Positions 38,751 to 47,926 are shown, counted from the first letter of the stretch. The stretch: 64,000 nt of DNA from Methylobacterium sp. UNC378MF (GCF_900103195.1 NZ_FMWU01000002.1:124001-188000); one strand, 5' to 3'. Numbers and translations are program-made. The notes: generated by a model from the letters alone, not told the origin.

Positions 38751-39108
38751 TCCCGCATCCGGCCCACGCCCGAGAGAGGCCGCTCCGTCGCGGCGGGCGA
38801 TGGGCCGGACCGCGCCGAACCGGCGGACCGTGCCGACACGGCAGTGCCGGCACCGCGATGCGAGCCCTTCGCTACCGGCACCGCGATGCGGGCCCTTGTC
38901 CCGCCCGCCATTCGAAGCCGTCGCGCCGATGCCGCGGGCCCGTTCAGCGCAGCCGCGAGCCTCAAGGGCCGGCCGCGGCCAAGCCGTCAGCATCGAGGCT
39001 CCCAGCATCTACGACCGACCCCGCCCGGACGAGAGATCCGGCATGATGCGGCGAGCCACGGCCGGATCCGCAAGGAACAGACGCGGAGCGGCCGGAATGC
39101 AGCCCGCA
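38751..39108. other. Gap between porin and acetyltransferase genes, with a tandem repeat
   Basis: The 358-bp stretch holds no credible gene. A 16-bp motif, ccggcaccgcgatgcg, occurs twice at 38847-38862 and 38875-38890 as part of a 28-bp tandem unit. The 3' ends of the convergent genes meet here. Confidence 0.55.
38847..38897. repeat. 28-bp tandem repeat (two copies)
   Basis: The motif ccggcaccgcgatgcg followed by [a/g]gccctt occurs twice with 28-bp spacing, 22 of 23 bases identical. It is short and isolated; function unknown. Confidence 0.6.
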
Positions 39109-39690
39109 TTACCCCGCCGCGCGCTTCCCGCCCCGCGGCCGGGCCGGATTCCCGACGACGGTCGCGCCGGGCGGGACGTCGCGCGTCACCACGCTGCCCG
39201 CCCCGATGATCGCGTCGTCGCCGATCCTCACCCCGGGAAGGATGATGGCGCCGCTGCCGATCCAGACATTGGCGCCGATCACCACCGGACGGCCGAATTC
39301 CAGCATCTGCCGGCGCTGAGCCGGGTCGCGCGGATGGTCGGGCGTCAGGATCTGCACGGCCGTGCCGATCTGCGTCATGTCGCCGATGGTGACCGACACC
39401 ACGTCGAGGATCGAGCACCCGAAGTTCAGGAACACGCCGCGTCCCAGGCTGATGTTGTAGCCGTAGTCGCAGTGGAAGGGCGGTCGGATGTTGCAGCCGT
39501 CGCCGACGCGGGCGAAGACCTCCGCCAGCAGAGCCTGCCGCTCGGGCTGGCTCCGCGTATGCGTGGCGTTATAGCGGTCCATCCATTCCGAGATGCGCCG
39601 GTTGTCGGCGGCCAGTTCCGGGTCGTCGGCGCAGTACAATTCGCCGGCCAGCATCTTCTGCTTCTGGGTCTTCATGATCTCTGTCTTCAT
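39109..39690 (-). CDS. Sugar O-acetyltransferase (maltose/NodL type)
   Basis: The 193-residue cytoplasmic acetyltransferase is read from ATG 39690 ([19 protein letters not shown]). It shows the N-terminal Mac domain ([15 protein letters not shown], residues 12-26) and a left-handed hexapeptide beta-helix with the catalytic-histidine loop at [12 protein letters not shown]. Late turns [16 protein letters not shown] and [15 protein letters not shown] follow. It uses acetyl-CoA to acetylate sugars such as maltose, glucose or a Nod-type oligosaccharide. It is divergent from a TetR regulator, with the palindrome 39781-39792 between. Confidence 0.9.
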   Translation of the reverse strand: MKTEIMKTQKQKMLAGELYCADDPELAADNRRISEWMDRYNATHTRSQPERQALLAEVFARVGDGCNIRPPFHCDYGYNISLGRGVFLNFGCSILDVVSVTIGDMTQIGTAVQILTPDHPRDPAQRRQMLEFGRPVVIGANVWIGSGAIILPGVRIGDDAIIGAGSVVTRDVPPGATVVGNPARPRGGKRAAG

Positions 39691-39780
39691 GGCGAGGGTT
39701 CCCTCCGGCCTCGTCGGCCCGCGGCGGGACGGCGATCCCGCGCAGGCCGCCAGGACCGGCACCGCGCGAGCTCGCTATGC

Positions 39781-39792
39781 GTACATATGTAC
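39781..39792. promoter_or_regulatory. Palindromic operator candidate between TetR and acetyltransferase
   Basis: gtacatatgtac is a perfect 12-bp palindrome in the 156-bp divergent gap, 55 bp upstream of the TetR ATG. Autoregulation plus control of the acetyltransferase is the expected model. Confidence 0.45.
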
Positions 39793-39846
39793 ACATCAAG
39801 GCCGCGGGCGTCACGGCTCGGCTGCCGTGATCCCGGATTCGAGGAG

Positions 39847-40398
39847 ATGCCCTTGCCCGCCGCCCAGCGCCGTTTCGACCCGGATCGCCGGGCGCGCATC
39901 ATCCAGGCGACGCTCGACGTCATCGCCCAGCACGGCGTCGCCGGCACGACCCACCGCCGGGTCGCGGCGGCGGCCGACGTGCCGCTCGGCTCCATGACCT
40001 ACCATTTCGACAGCCTGGACGCGCTGCTGACGGAGGCGTTCACCGGGCTGGCCGACACGGTCTCGGCGCGGTTCGCCGACCGCCTCGCCGCGGCCGCGAC
40101 CTTCGACGAGGCCTGCGAGGCGGTGGTCGACCTCGTCGTGAGCGACGCCTGGGCGAGCCCGCGCACGATGCTGCTGAGCTACGAACTCTACGCCTTCGCG
40201 GCCCGAAACCCGCCGCTGCGCCGGGTCATGCAGGATTGGATGGCCAAGAGCCGGGCCGCCCTGGAGCGGCACTTCGCGCCGGAGACGGCCAAGGCCCTCG
40301 ACGCGATGATCGAAGGCTTGACGATCCACCGCTCGGTCGACCCGCAGCCGGCGGATCGGGCGCAGGTGCGGGCGATCGTCGAACGGCTGGCGCGCTGA
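39847..40398 (+). CDS. TetR-family transcriptional regulator
   Basis: The 183-residue product starts with ATG right after a gaggag site (MPLPAAQRRFDPDRRARII). The N-terminal helix-turn-helix covers residues 15-60 with HGVAGTTHRRVAAAADVPLGS and YHFDSLDALL, the standard TetR DNA-binding layout. The C-terminal ligand domain is alpha-helical. Its divergent arrangement with the sugar acetyltransferase suggests that it represses that gene and itself through the palindrome at 39781-39792. The effector is unknown. Confidence 0.88.
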   Translation: MPLPAAQRRFDPDRRARIIQATLDVIAQHGVAGTTHRRVAAAADVPLGSMTYHFDSLDALLTEAFTGLADTVSARFADRLAAAATFDEACEAVVDLVVSDAWASPRTMLLSYELYAFAARNPPLRRVMQDWMAKSRAALERHFAPETAKALDAMIEGLTIHRSVDPQPADRAQVRAIVERLAR

Positions 40399-41220
40399 GG
40401 GGTCGGATCCCGGATCGGCGCCGACGGCATCGGCGAGGCCGGTGCGCGGTTCCGGCCGGGACGACCGTGCGGCTCAGCCCCTGAACCCGACCGTCGCGAT
40501 GATCAGTCAGTCCCGCCGGGCGGGAAGGGCTTCGTCTCCGACAGCTGGCCGAAATCCGGCCGTCATCGCCCCGGGGCGGGATCGCCTCCGTGTGGGGGAC
40601 GCGCCCCGGGGCGGGATCATCGAACCGGGATCTGAGCGGAGGACACCGCCGATCGCTGCGCCCGCTCTCCAGTTGCGCGGCCGGAGAGGCCGGTGCCGCG
40701 TGCGGGACCGGCCCAGGAACCGGATCCCGGGTTTTGCACGCCGAAATTTTCTTCTCCCGCGCCCGCGAAGGCCAGGGACAAGGATCCAGGCCGTCAGTCC
40801 CGCGCGGCGCCGGCGCGGCCGGAATCCGGGGCTGCAGGCCGTGCCCTGTCCTGGCGGATCGACGCAGCTGGATCCGCGGCTCCGCTCCGTGGCTCCGGTC
40901 CGACGAGGACAGGCGCCTCCGCTCCCGGCGTTCCAGAGAACAGGACCCGGGTTTTCGTGCCTTGGGGCGATGAAACTCCCAACGCCGCCACCCCGCCTGA
41001 ATCCGGGGGCGGCGGTCTCCGACCCGGATCCCGTCACCGCCCCCGGCTGCGCGGCGGATGTCCCGGGCGTGACCCGGACGGCGCCCGGGCCGCGGGCCAA
41101 GGGGTGTCGCGCGGCGCGATCATGGCCCGAGCCCTTGCCTTGGCCGCCACGCTTGGCCGACCCTGAACCTGGCCGGCCGAGTCGCATCCGCGTCGAACCG
41201 GCCGGAGAGGGGGACATCTC
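40399..41220. other. 822-bp gap upstream of tauA with a 17-bp direct repeat
   Basis: No credible coding frame is seen on either strand; the long frames are Gly/Arg/Pro-rich and lack ribosome binding sites. The repeat cgccccggggcgggatc is present at 40567-40583 and again at 40602-40618. The last 60 bp contain the tauA ribosome binding site (gagaggg). This is the longest gene-free stretch in the window. Confidence 0.5.
40567..40618. repeat. 17-bp direct repeat, spacing 35 bp
   Basis: cgccccggggcgggatc occurs identically at 40567-40583 and 40602-40618. Its core cgccccggggcg is itself palindromic. The two copies could be a tandem binding site or chance in very GC-rich DNA. Confidence 0.5.
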
Positions 41221-42234
41221 ATGACATCAGCCGGTCCGCACCGCCGCGCCGTCGCGCTGGCGGCCCTGGCCGCCCTGTTTCTCGGCGCGCACGGGCCCGG
41301 CACCGCCCGGGCCGCCGACAGGGCTGTGACCTTCGCCCACCAGGACATGGTGGTGCCGTTCCGGGCGCTGATGGAATCGGGCGCCGTCGAGAAGGCGACC
41401 GGCTACACGGTGCAGTGGCGCAAGTTCGGCGGCGGAGGCGACGTGATCCGCGCCATGGCCTCGGGCAGCGTCCAGATCGGCGAAGCGGGATCGAGCCCGA
41501 TCGCGGCCGCCGCCTCGCAGGGGCTCGACATCCAGCTGTTCTGGATCCTCGACGAGATCGCCGATGCCGAGCAGCTCGTGGCCCGCGCCGGCAGCGGCGT
41601 GACGCGCGTGGCCGACCTGCGCGGCAAGACGATCGCGGTGCCGTTCGTGTCGACCGCGCATTACCAGCTGATCGCCGCCCTGGCGGAGGCCGGGCTGGGC
41701 CAGGCCGATGTCCGGATCCTCAACATGCGCCCGCCCGAGATCGCCGCCGCCTGGGAGCGCGGCGACATCGACGCGGCCTTCATCTGGGATCCGGTGCTCG
41801 CGCGGGTGAAGAAGTCCGGCACGGTGGTGGTCTCGGCCGGCGACCTCGCCCGCCGGGGCAAGGCGACCTTCGACGGCCTCGTGGTCGACCGGGCCTGGGC
41901 GGCGCAGAACCGGGACTTCCTGGTGACGCTCGTCCGGCTGATCGCCGCCCAGGACGCGGCCTACGCCGCCAAGCCCTGGACCACCGACGCCCCGGAGGTG
42001 GCCGCGGTGGCCCGGATCACCGGCTCGGCGCCCGCGGAGGTGCCGGCGAGTCTCGCGGCCTACCGGTTCCCGACCCTGGAAGCCCAGGCTTCCCCGGCCT
42101 GGCTCGGCGGCGGCGCCGCCAAGGCCCTGACCGAGACCGCCGCATTCCTGAAGGCGCAGGGGCGCGTGCAGGCGCTGGCGCCGGATTACGCCCGGTTCGT
42201 CACGACGGACTACGTGAACGCGGCCCGGAAATAG
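41221..42234 (+). CDS. tauA: Taurine/sulfonate ABC transporter substrate-binding protein
   Basis: The 337-residue periplasmic protein starts with a signal peptide ([18 protein letters not shown], cleavage after ARA). The TauA/SsuA-type two-lobed fold follows, with [43 protein letters not shown], and [21 protein letters not shown]. It binds taurine or a related alkyl-sulfonate. A gagaggg site precedes it. It starts a tauABC operon with the ATPase 23 bp downstream. No tauD dioxygenase gene lies here, so the sulfonate-cleaving step is encoded elsewhere. Confidence 0.9.
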   Translation: MTSAGPHRRAVALAALAALFLGAHGPGTARAADRAVTFAHQDMVVPFRALMESGAVEKATGYTVQWRKFGGGGDVIRAMASGSVQIGEAGSSPIAAAASQGLDIQLFWILDEIADAEQLVARAGSGVTRVADLRGKTIAVPFVSTAHYQLIAALAEAGLGQADVRILNMRPPEIAAAWERGDIDAAFIWDPVLARVKKSGTVVVSAGDLARRGKATFDGLVVDRAWAAQNRDFLVTLVRLIAAQDAAYAAKPWTTDAPEVAAVARITGSAPAEVPASLAAYRFPTLEAQASPAWLGGGAAKALTETAAFLKAQGRVQALAPDYARFVTTDYVNAARK

Positions 42235-42257
42235 CCTGTCCCCGGACCGGAGGGCCC

Positions 42258-43049
42258 ATGATCGAGATCCGCAACCTGAGCGTCCGCTACGGGGCGGGCG
42301 CCGACGCGGTCGCCGCGCTGTCGGGGATCGACCTGACCATCGGTCCCGGGGCGTTCGTGGTGGCGCTCGGCGCCTCGGGCTGCGGCAAGACCACCCTGCT
42401 CTCGGCGATCGCGGGGTTCCTGGCGCCCACCGAAGGCCGCGTCCTCCTCGACGGGGTGCCGGTCCGGGGACCGGGGGCCGAGCGGGGCGTGGTGTTCCAG
42501 CGCCACGCCCTGATGCCCTGGCTGGACGTGGCCGAGAACGTGGCCTTCGGTCCGAAGATGCGGGGCGTTCCCCGGCCGGAGCGCCGCCGCATCGCCAGCG
42601 CCATGCTCGACCTCGTCGGCCTGCCCGACTGCGCCGACCGCAAGATCTACGAACTCTCGGGCGGCATGCAGCAGCGGGTCGGCCTCGCCCGGGCGCTGGC
42701 CGGAGACCCGCGCGCCCTGCTGATGGACGAGCCGCTGGGTGCGCTGGACGCCTTCACCCGCGAGCAGATCCAGGAGCTGATCCTTCGGATCTGGCACCGG
42801 ACCGGCAAGATGGCCTTCTTCATCACCCACGACGTCGAGGAGGCGGTGTTCCTCGCGACCCGGCTGGTGATCATGAGCCCGCGGCCCGGCCGCATCGTCG
42901 AGACGCTGGACCTGCCCTTCTCCCGGGCGTTCATCGAGGGCCGCGACGCGCGGGCGGTGAAGTCGGACCCCGCCTTCATCGCCGTGCGGGAGCGCGTGCT
43001 CGACCGCATCCGCCACGGCGCGCCCGCGCGGCCCGAGGCGGCCCGATGA
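42258..43049 (+). CDS. tauB: Taurine/sulfonate ABC transporter ATP-binding protein
   Basis: The 263-residue cytoplasmic ATPase has Walker [10 protein letters not shown] near residue 41, the signature [15 protein letters not shown] and Walker [15 protein letters not shown], and the switch histidine in [13 protein letters not shown]. The start ATG has a ggagg site. The stop overlaps the permease start by 4 nt (ATGA, 43046-43049). It powers the tauABC importer. Confidence 0.92.
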   Translation: MIEIRNLSVRYGAGADAVAALSGIDLTIGPGAFVVALGASGCGKTTLLSAIAGFLAPTEGRVLLDGVPVRGPGAERGVVFQRHALMPWLDVAENVAFGPKMRGVPRPERRRIASAMLDLVGLPDCADRKIYELSGGMQQRVGLARALAGDPRALLMDEPLGALDAFTREQIQELILRIWHRTGKMAFFITHDVEEAVFLATRLVIMSPRPGRIVETLDLPFSRAFIEGRDARAVKSDPAFIAVRERVLDRIRHGAPARPEAAR

Positions 43050-43903
43050 CCGGGTCGGACCGGCCGCCCCGCGCTGCGCCGTACGCGGCCTCGGACCCCG
43101 CAGCCTTTCCGCCGGCCCGCCGCGGGCGCCGCGGCGGCTTGATCCTGGTGCCGGCGATCAGCACCGCCACCGTCCTTTCGGCCCTCGGTCTGTGGGTGGT
43201 CGCCACCCGCGCCGGCTGGGTGAAGCCGCTGTTCCTGCCGCCGCCGGAGGCGGTCCTGTCGGCCTTCGCGCAGGCCTGGCGCGGGGCGGTCGACGGCGCC
43301 CCGCTCGGCATCCACATCCGCGACAGCCTCCTGCGCGTCCTCGGCGCCTTCGGGCTCGCCGCCCTCGTCGGGATCCCGATCGGGCTCGCCATGGGCACGA
43401 GCCGAATCGCCCGGGGCATCCTCGACCCGCCGATCGAGTTCTACCGGCCGCTGCCGCCGCTCGCCTACCTGCCGCTGATGATCATCTGGTTCGGGATCGG
43501 CGAGCTGTCGAAGGTGCTGCTGATCTTCCTCGCCTGCCTCGCCCCGGTGGCGCTCGCCGCGCGCGCGGGGGTGCGCTCCGCCTCGATCGACCAGATCAAC
43601 GCGGCGCGGGCCCTGGGGGCGAGCCGCTGGCAGCTCCTGCGCCACGTGGTCTTCCCGGCGGCGCTGCCGGAGATCCTGATCGGCCTGCGGATCGGCATGG
43701 GCGTGGGCTGGACCACGCTGGTGGCCGCCGAGATGGTGGCGGCCCAGGCCGGGCTCGGCCAGCTCGTCCTCAACGCCTCCAACTTCCTGCGCACCGACGT
43801 GGTGCTGATGGGCATCCTGCTGATCGGCCTGTTCGCGGGCCTGTTCGAGCTCGGGATGCGGTGTCTGGAGCGCGCGCTGGTGCCCTGGAAGGGCCGGGCC
43901 TGA
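43046..43903 (+). CDS. tauC: Taurine/sulfonate ABC transporter permease
   Basis: The 285-residue membrane protein has about six helices and the binding-protein-dependent transport motif in [31 protein letters not shown], quoted in its core [12 protein letters not shown]. The first 30 residues are polar and Arg-rich. It overlaps tauB and closes the tauABC operon. The genes together import taurine or another sulfonate as a sulfur source, which fits the local sulfate assimilation genes only in theme, not position. Confidence 0.9.
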   Translation: MTGSDRPPRAAPYAASDPAAFPPARRGRRGGLILVPAISTATVLSALGLWVVATRAGWVKPLFLPPPEAVLSAFAQAWRGAVDGAPLGIHIRDSLLRVLGAFGLAALVGIPIGLAMGTSRIARGILDPPIEFYRPLPPLAYLPLMIIWFGIGELSKVLLIFLACLAPVALAARAGVRSASIDQINAARALGASRWQLLRHVVFPAALPEILIGLRIGMGVGWTTLVAAEMVAAQAGLGQLVLNASNFLRTDVVLMGILLIGLFAGLFELGMRCLERALVPWKGRA

Positions 43904-44015
43904 GCGACGGCCCGGGCTCGGAGGGGACGCAGACGCGGCAGCGGGGACGGGACACCCCGCGCGTATACTTGTAGACACAACAGTATCGTTTGCAGATCTC
44001 ACCGGGAAACGGAGT

Positions 44016-44669
44016 ATGTACGATCACCAACAGCGCGCTGCGGCGGCCGTGGTGGCGATGCGCTCGGGGATGCCTCGGATGGCCCACGCGGACGACGATG
44101 TGTCCGAGGCGGCGCGCGTCGCGGCGCTGGAAGCCTCCGGCGGCGTCGGCTTCTGGATGTGGGACGTCCTCCGGGACGAGGCGCGGGCCGATCCGGTGAG
44201 CGCCCTGCTGTTCAACATCAGCCCGGCCCGGTCGCGGGCCGGCGTCAGCCTCGCCGAGATCCTGAAGGCCGTCCATCCCGACGATCAGCCGCATATCGCG
44301 CAGGTCATCCTGGACTGCGTCCGGACCGGCGGCTCCTACACGGCGGAATACCGCGTCTGCTCGCCGGAGGGCCGGCTGCGGTGGCTGTTCACCCGCGGGC
44401 ATTTCTACCTGGACCAGGACGGCCGGCCGACCACCGGCCGCGGGGTGATCGTCGAGATCTCCGACAGCAAGTCGGCCGGCACGGCCTTCGCGGAGCGCGA
44501 CGGGGCGACGATCGACGACGCCCTCAGCCGGTCCGCCGATCTGTGCCTCTCGCTGCACGACACGGTCTCGCAGCTCGGCGACACCGCCCTGGTGGCGCTG
44601 AGCGAGACGCTGCTGGTCGAGATCGGCAGGCGCCTCGCGGCACGCCAGCGCAGCGAGGCCCTGCACTGA
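44016..44669 (+). CDS. PAS-domain protein without output domain
   Basis: The 217-residue protein has one PAS_3-type fold at about residues 35-150 (GVGFWMWDVL, VHPDDQPHIAQVI, YTAEYRVCSPEGRLRWLFTRG, GVIVEISDSK). A helical tail of about 60 residues follows (LSRSADLCLSLHDTVSQLG, VALSETLLVEIGRRLA), but no kinase, cyclase or DNA-binding domain. It may be a stand-alone sensor that pairs with a separate kinase or transcription factor. The start ATG follows ggag at 5 nt. An imperfect palindrome (gtatacttgtagacac) is found about 50 bp upstream. Confidence 0.8.
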   Translation: MYDHQQRAAAAVVAMRSGMPRMAHADDDVSEAARVAALEASGGVGFWMWDVLRDEARADPVSALLFNISPARSRAGVSLAEILKAVHPDDQPHIAQVILDCVRTGGSYTAEYRVCSPEGRLRWLFTRGHFYLDQDGRPTTGRGVIVEISDSKSAGTAFAERDGATIDDALSRSADLCLSLHDTVSQLGDTALVALSETLLVEIGRRLAARQRSEALH

Positions 44670-44681
44670 CCGGGACGGGCG

Positions 44682-44858
44682 CTAGAGGTCGCGGATCTTC
44701 TGCTCGATGCGCGCGGCCTCCGCGTCGTCGATCTCCACCAGCTGGCCGGTATCGTTGGGCAGGCCGCCTCCCGTCTGCGCGATGGTCTCGTCGCGCGGGC
44801 GGTAGCTCGGCCCATCCGAGATCGGCGGCTCCTTCGACATCTCGCGATCCTGATCCAT
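44682..44858 (-). CDS. Small acidic protein, 58 residues
   Basis: This short gene starts at ATG 44858 after a ggagg site and ends with TAG at 44682. The product (MDQDREMSKEPPISDGPSYR, then RDETIAQTGGGLPNDTGQ and EIDDAEAARIEQKIRDL) is polar, acidic and without a signal peptide. A Pro/Gly-rich first half is followed by a short helix. The good ribosome binding site and codon use support it as a gene. I do not recognise a family. It is convergent with the PAS gene, with 12 bp between stops. Confidence 0.65.
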   Translation of the reverse strand: MDQDREMSKEPPISDGPSYRPRDETIAQTGGGLPNDTGQLVEIDDAEAARIEQKIRDL

Positions 44859-45276
44859 CTGCGCCTCCGGGCCCGTGACAGCGCCCCGGCCGGATGCCGG
44901 GCGCCCCTCACCCGACCAGAACCCCGCGAAGGCCCCCGGGGGTCCCGATCGGGAGCGGCGCTCACCCCGCGCCGCGCTGCTTCAGCCAGAGCCCGAATTC
45001 CTGCACCGACGCCTGCCCCTGCGCGGACCCGGGCCAGGGCCAAGCCTCCCGGCCGACCTCGACCGACAAGGCCCGCATCCGCGTCGAGCGCCTGCCGCAT
45101 CGTCAAGCCCGCGCGACCGTGCGGCAGGTGCTCCGGGAGGAGGGCTTGCCTGAGCCGCCCCGCCGGGCCGGGCGGCTCCGCCCCCTGCGACCTTCCGACC
45201 GGAACTTGGCCGTGCGGGGCCTGAGTTTACGGGTTGAATGAGCCCCCGGGCTCGCAACCGCTACGAGGTGAACCCC
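44859..45276. other. Gap upstream of DUF892 gene
   Basis: This 418-bp gap is without a credible gene. It holds the promoter of the 58-residue gene at the left and of the DUF892 gene at the right. A 9-bp inverted repeat, cctgccgca (45091-45099) and tgcggcagg (45120-45128), has a 20-nt loop. Confidence 0.5.
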
Positions 45277-45786
45277 ATGACCATCGACGCCCGCGAGATC
45301 TACGTCACGGCCCTGAAGAACACCCATGCTGTGGAGATGCAGGCGCTGCAGATCATGGAGCGGCAGGTCGAGCGCCTGGAACGCTATCCCGAGATGGAGC
45401 AGGCCCTGCGCCGCCACATCGAGGAGACGCATGGCCAGCGCCAGCGCCTGGAGGAGGCGCTCCAGAGCCTGGGCGACAGCCCCTCGGCCCTCAAGGAGGG
45501 GTTCTTGGGCTTCGTCGGCAACATGATGGCGCTCGGCCATACGCCGGCCCAGGACGAGATCCTGAAGAACACCTACGCCAACCACGCCTTCGAGAATTTC
45601 GAGATCGCCGCCTACGAATCGCTGCTCACAATCGGCGACGCCGTCGGCCAGCAGGGCCATCGGACCGATTTCGAGCAGTCGCTGAAGGAGGAGCAGGCCA
45701 TGGCGGAGGCGGTGCGCAAGCTGATCCGCCCGACCACAGAGCGGTACCTCTCCCTGACCCTGTCCGGCGCGAAGGCCGACCGCTGA
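45277..45786 (+). CDS. Ferritin-like DUF892 (YciE/YciF) protein
   Basis: The 169-residue helical protein is read from ATG 45277 (MTIDAREIYVTALKNTH); 13 residues could be added upstream. It matches the YciE/YciF group with EIYVTALKNTHAVEMQALQIMERQ, RHIEETHGQ and GFVGNMMALGH, and NHAFENFEIAAYESL. Conserved Glu/His residues are placed on a four-helix bundle. Such proteins are stress-induced and may bind iron. A strong terminator at 45794-45825 follows. There is no signal peptide. Confidence 0.85.
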   Translation: MTIDAREIYVTALKNTHAVEMQALQIMERQVERLERYPEMEQALRRHIEETHGQRQRLEEALQSLGDSPSALKEGFLGFVGNMMALGHTPAQDEILKNTYANHAFENFEIAAYESLLTIGDAVGQQGHRTDFEQSLKEEQAMAEAVRKLIRPTTERYLSLTLSGAKADR

Positions 45787-45793
45787 GGTCTCG

Positions 45794-45825
45794 CCGTCCC
45801 CGCCCCCGAAGCGGGGCGGGGACGG
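45794..45825 (+). terminator. Strong hairpin terminator after DUF892 gene
   Basis: A perfect 13-bp stem (ccgtccccgcccc / ggggcggggacgg) with a 6-nt loop begins 7 bp past the stop. No T-run follows (acgccttcac), but the stem is among the most stable in the window. Confidence 0.7.
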
Positions 45826-45873
45826 ACGCCTTCACCCCCAGGAACAACGCCGCCCCGGCCTGATTGCGCGAAC

Positions 45874-46518
45874 ATGAACACTGAAAGCGGTCGACCGACG
45901 GAGGGCCACCGGCCGGAGGCGCCGTCCCCCGGAGGAAGCCTGGGGGAGGGATGCGTCCATCTCTGCGTGGACATGCAGCGCATGTTCGCCGAGCCCACGG
46001 ACTGGCAGACCCCGTGGATGAACCGGGTCCTGCCGCAGGTGTGCCGCCTCGCGGCGGCGCACCCCGAGCGGACCATCTTCACCCGCTTCATCCCGGCCGC
46101 CCGGCCGGGAGAGGGCCGCGGCACCTGGTCGAGCTACTCGCAGCGCTGGGCCACGATGACGCGGGAGCGCCTCGCCCCGGAGATGATCGACCTCGTCCCG
46201 GACCTCGCCCGGCTGGCTCCGGACGCGGAGGTCGTCGACAAGACCGTCTACTCGCCCTGGCTCGAGACCGATCTCGACGCACGCCTGCGGGCGCGGGACG
46301 TCGATACGCTGATCGTCACCGGCGCCGAGACGGATGTCTGCGTGCTGGCCGCCGTGCTCGGCGGGGTCGATCTCGGCTACCGGATCGTGCTGGCCACCGA
46401 CGCCCTGTGCAGCTCCTGCGACGAGGCGCACGACGCCCTCCTGCTGATGTACCGGATGCGCTACGGCCACCAGGTCGAGACGATGACGACCGCCGAGATC
46501 CTCGATCGCTGGCACTGA
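45874..46518 (+). CDS. Cysteine hydrolase, isochorismatase-like
   Basis: The 214-residue cytoplasmic enzyme has the catalytic aspartate in CVDMQRMF and a lysine region near KTVYSPW. The nucleophilic cysteine is in TGAETDVCVLAAVLGGVDLG, the isochorismatase-family pattern. Family members hydrolyse amides or enol ethers (nicotinamidase, N-carbamoylsarcosine amidase, isochorismatase). Substrate unknown. The first 25 residues are polar. It follows the DUF892 terminator, so it has its own promoter. Confidence 0.85.
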   Translation: MNTESGRPTEGHRPEAPSPGGSLGEGCVHLCVDMQRMFAEPTDWQTPWMNRVLPQVCRLAAAHPERTIFTRFIPAARPGEGRGTWSSYSQRWATMTRERLAPEMIDLVPDLARLAPDAEVVDKTVYSPWLETDLDARLRARDVDTLIVTGAETDVCVLAAVLGGVDLGYRIVLATDALCSSCDEAHDALLLMYRMRYGHQVETMTTAEILDRWH

Positions 46519-46720
46519 ACCCGCCGGCAGGCTGCCGGTCACGACCGAACATCCCGCTGTAATAGCCAAGCTCAGGCGAGAACTGCCCGGATCGTCCGCG
46601 ACCCTCCCGGTTCACGAACACTCGATCCGTGCGCCCTCGCACGCGAAAAACAGTCGCGCCGCGCGAACCGGCGGCCTGCCTGACCGTTATGTTCCTGAAC
46701 ACGGTTCTGGAGGAAAGGTT

Positions 46721-46918
46721 ATGGCCAAGCACGAGATCCTCGGCTACTTCGAGCACCGCCGCGACGGGGCCTGGGTCTGCGTGCGCCCTTTCACCCTGAC
46801 CACGCGGGATGCGAGCGTCGATATCCGCCAGGGCATGCGCTTCGATTACGGCAAGCGGGTCGGGGGCGTCGATCTGGCCGAGTACCTCGAGCGGCTGGGC
46901 TCCCAGTTCGGATCCTGA
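46721..46918 (+). CDS. Small conserved-looking protein, 65 residues
   Basis: The gene begins after a textbook aggagg-type site (ggaggaaagg, 5 nt before ATG 46721). The product MAKHEILGYFEHRRDGAWVC, continuing RPFTLTTRDASVDIRQGMRF and DLAEYLERLGSQFGS, is soluble with a beta-strand-like first half. Cys20 is its only cysteine. It has no signal peptide and no recognised family. The terminator at 46964-46995 follows, so it is a stand-alone transcript. Confidence 0.75.
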   Translation: MAKHEILGYFEHRRDGAWVCVRPFTLTTRDASVDIRQGMRFDYGKRVGGVDLAEYLERLGSQFGS

Positions 46919-46963
46919 GGCCCCGACGGCGGTGCCCTCAGGCCCGCCATCGCTGAATCTTTG

Positions 46964-46995
46964 AAGCGGCGCCGGGCGCGACCTCGGCGCCGCTT
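46964..46995. terminator. Bidirectional hairpin terminator
   Basis: An 11-bp perfect stem (aagcggcgccg / cggcgccgctt) with a 10-nt loop lies between the 65-residue gene and the convergent SDR gene end at 47004. It can serve both. Confidence 0.6.
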
Positions 46996-47003
46996 GTCGT
47001 CGT

Positions 47004-47774
47004 TCAGGCACCGCCCCACTGCATCGTCAGGCCGCCATCGACCACCAGGGTGTGGCCGGTGACGTAGGCCGCATCGTCCGACGCCAGATAGCAGATCGCC
47101 CGGGCGATCTCCTCCGGCTGGCCCGCCCGATGCCACGGGATCCGCTCCAGGGATTGGTCGAGAGCCTCCGGCTTCTCGAACCGGTCCGCGGTCATCGGCG
47201 TCTCGATCAGGCCCGGTGCGACATTGTTGACGTTGATCCGGTCCCCGGCGAGTTCCCGCGACAGGGAACGGCAGAGGGAGCCGAGCCCCGCCTTCGACAT
47301 GCCGTAGGGCGCGCTCTCCGGGGTGGGCAGGTGCTGGGCGACCGAGGAGACGAACACGATCTTGCCGTTTCCGCCCTGCGCCCGGCGCATCTTGATGAAG
47401 GGGCGGGCGCAGAAAAGCGGCCCCATCAGGTTCACCCGTAGGATCCGCTCCAGCACCGCGTCGTCCATCTCCGCGACCGGCATGCCGCTCATGGCCTGTC
47501 CGGCATTGGCCACGAGGATGTCGAGGGTGCCGAACTCGCTGCCGATGCGGTCGAAGGCCGCCGTCACCGCCGCCGGATCGCCGACATCGAGCTGGAGCAC
47601 CACGGCCCGGCGCCCCGCGGCCTCGATCCGCGCGGCAGTCTCGCGGATGCCGTCCGCGTCGCTGTGATAGGTGATCGCCACGTCGGCGCCTTCGCGGGCG
47701 AGCAGCTCCGCGGTCGCCTGTCCGATGCCGGAATCGGCGCCGGTGACCAGGACACGGGTGTCGGTGAAGCGCAT
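47004..47774 (-). CDS. Short-chain dehydrogenase/reductase
   Basis: The 256-residue enzyme from ATG 47774 has the classical SDR nucleotide site TGADSGIG near residue 11, NAGQAMSG near 90, the catalytic serine in VFVSSVAQ, the YGMSKAGL motif with active-site Tyr and Lys, and PGLIETPMT. The N-terminal extension in longer frames is not needed. It reduces or oxidises a ketone/alcohol of unknown identity, likely with NADP given the TGADSGIG/Asp38-free loop, though that is a guess. It is divergent from a TetR regulator, with 152 bp between. Confidence 0.88.
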   Translation of the reverse strand: MRFTDTRVLVTGADSGIGQATAELLAREGADVAITYHSDADGIRETAARIEAAGRRAVVLQLDVGDPAAVTAAFDRIGSEFGTLDILVANAGQAMSGMPVAEMDDAVLERILRVNLMGPLFCARPFIKMRRAQGGNGKIVFVSSVAQHLPTPESAPYGMSKAGLGSLCRSLSRELAGDRINVNNVAPGLIETPMTADRFEKPEALDQSLERIPWHRAGQPEEIARAICYLASDDAAYVTGHTLVVDGGLTMQWGGA

Positions 47775-47926
47775 CGCGGATCTCTCGCTGGCACCGCCAT
47801 GGCGGTCGGATGCCGGGGCAATGGGTGCGGCCGAAGCCGGTTCCGGGCGCGCGCACCGGCCGCAGGGGAACCGGATCCGGGCTCGCGTCTTTGACGCGCC
47901 GCGGCCGCATGGCCTAGTGAGGAGGC

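Noticed and set aside
37059..39008. A long minus-strand frame across the porin gene
   Set aside because: Antisense shadow of a gene with a clear leader and barrel strands.
40507..41217. A 236-codon minus-strand frame upstream of tauA
   Set aside because: The product is Gly/Arg/Pro-rich and has no family marks, as expected from random GC-rich DNA.
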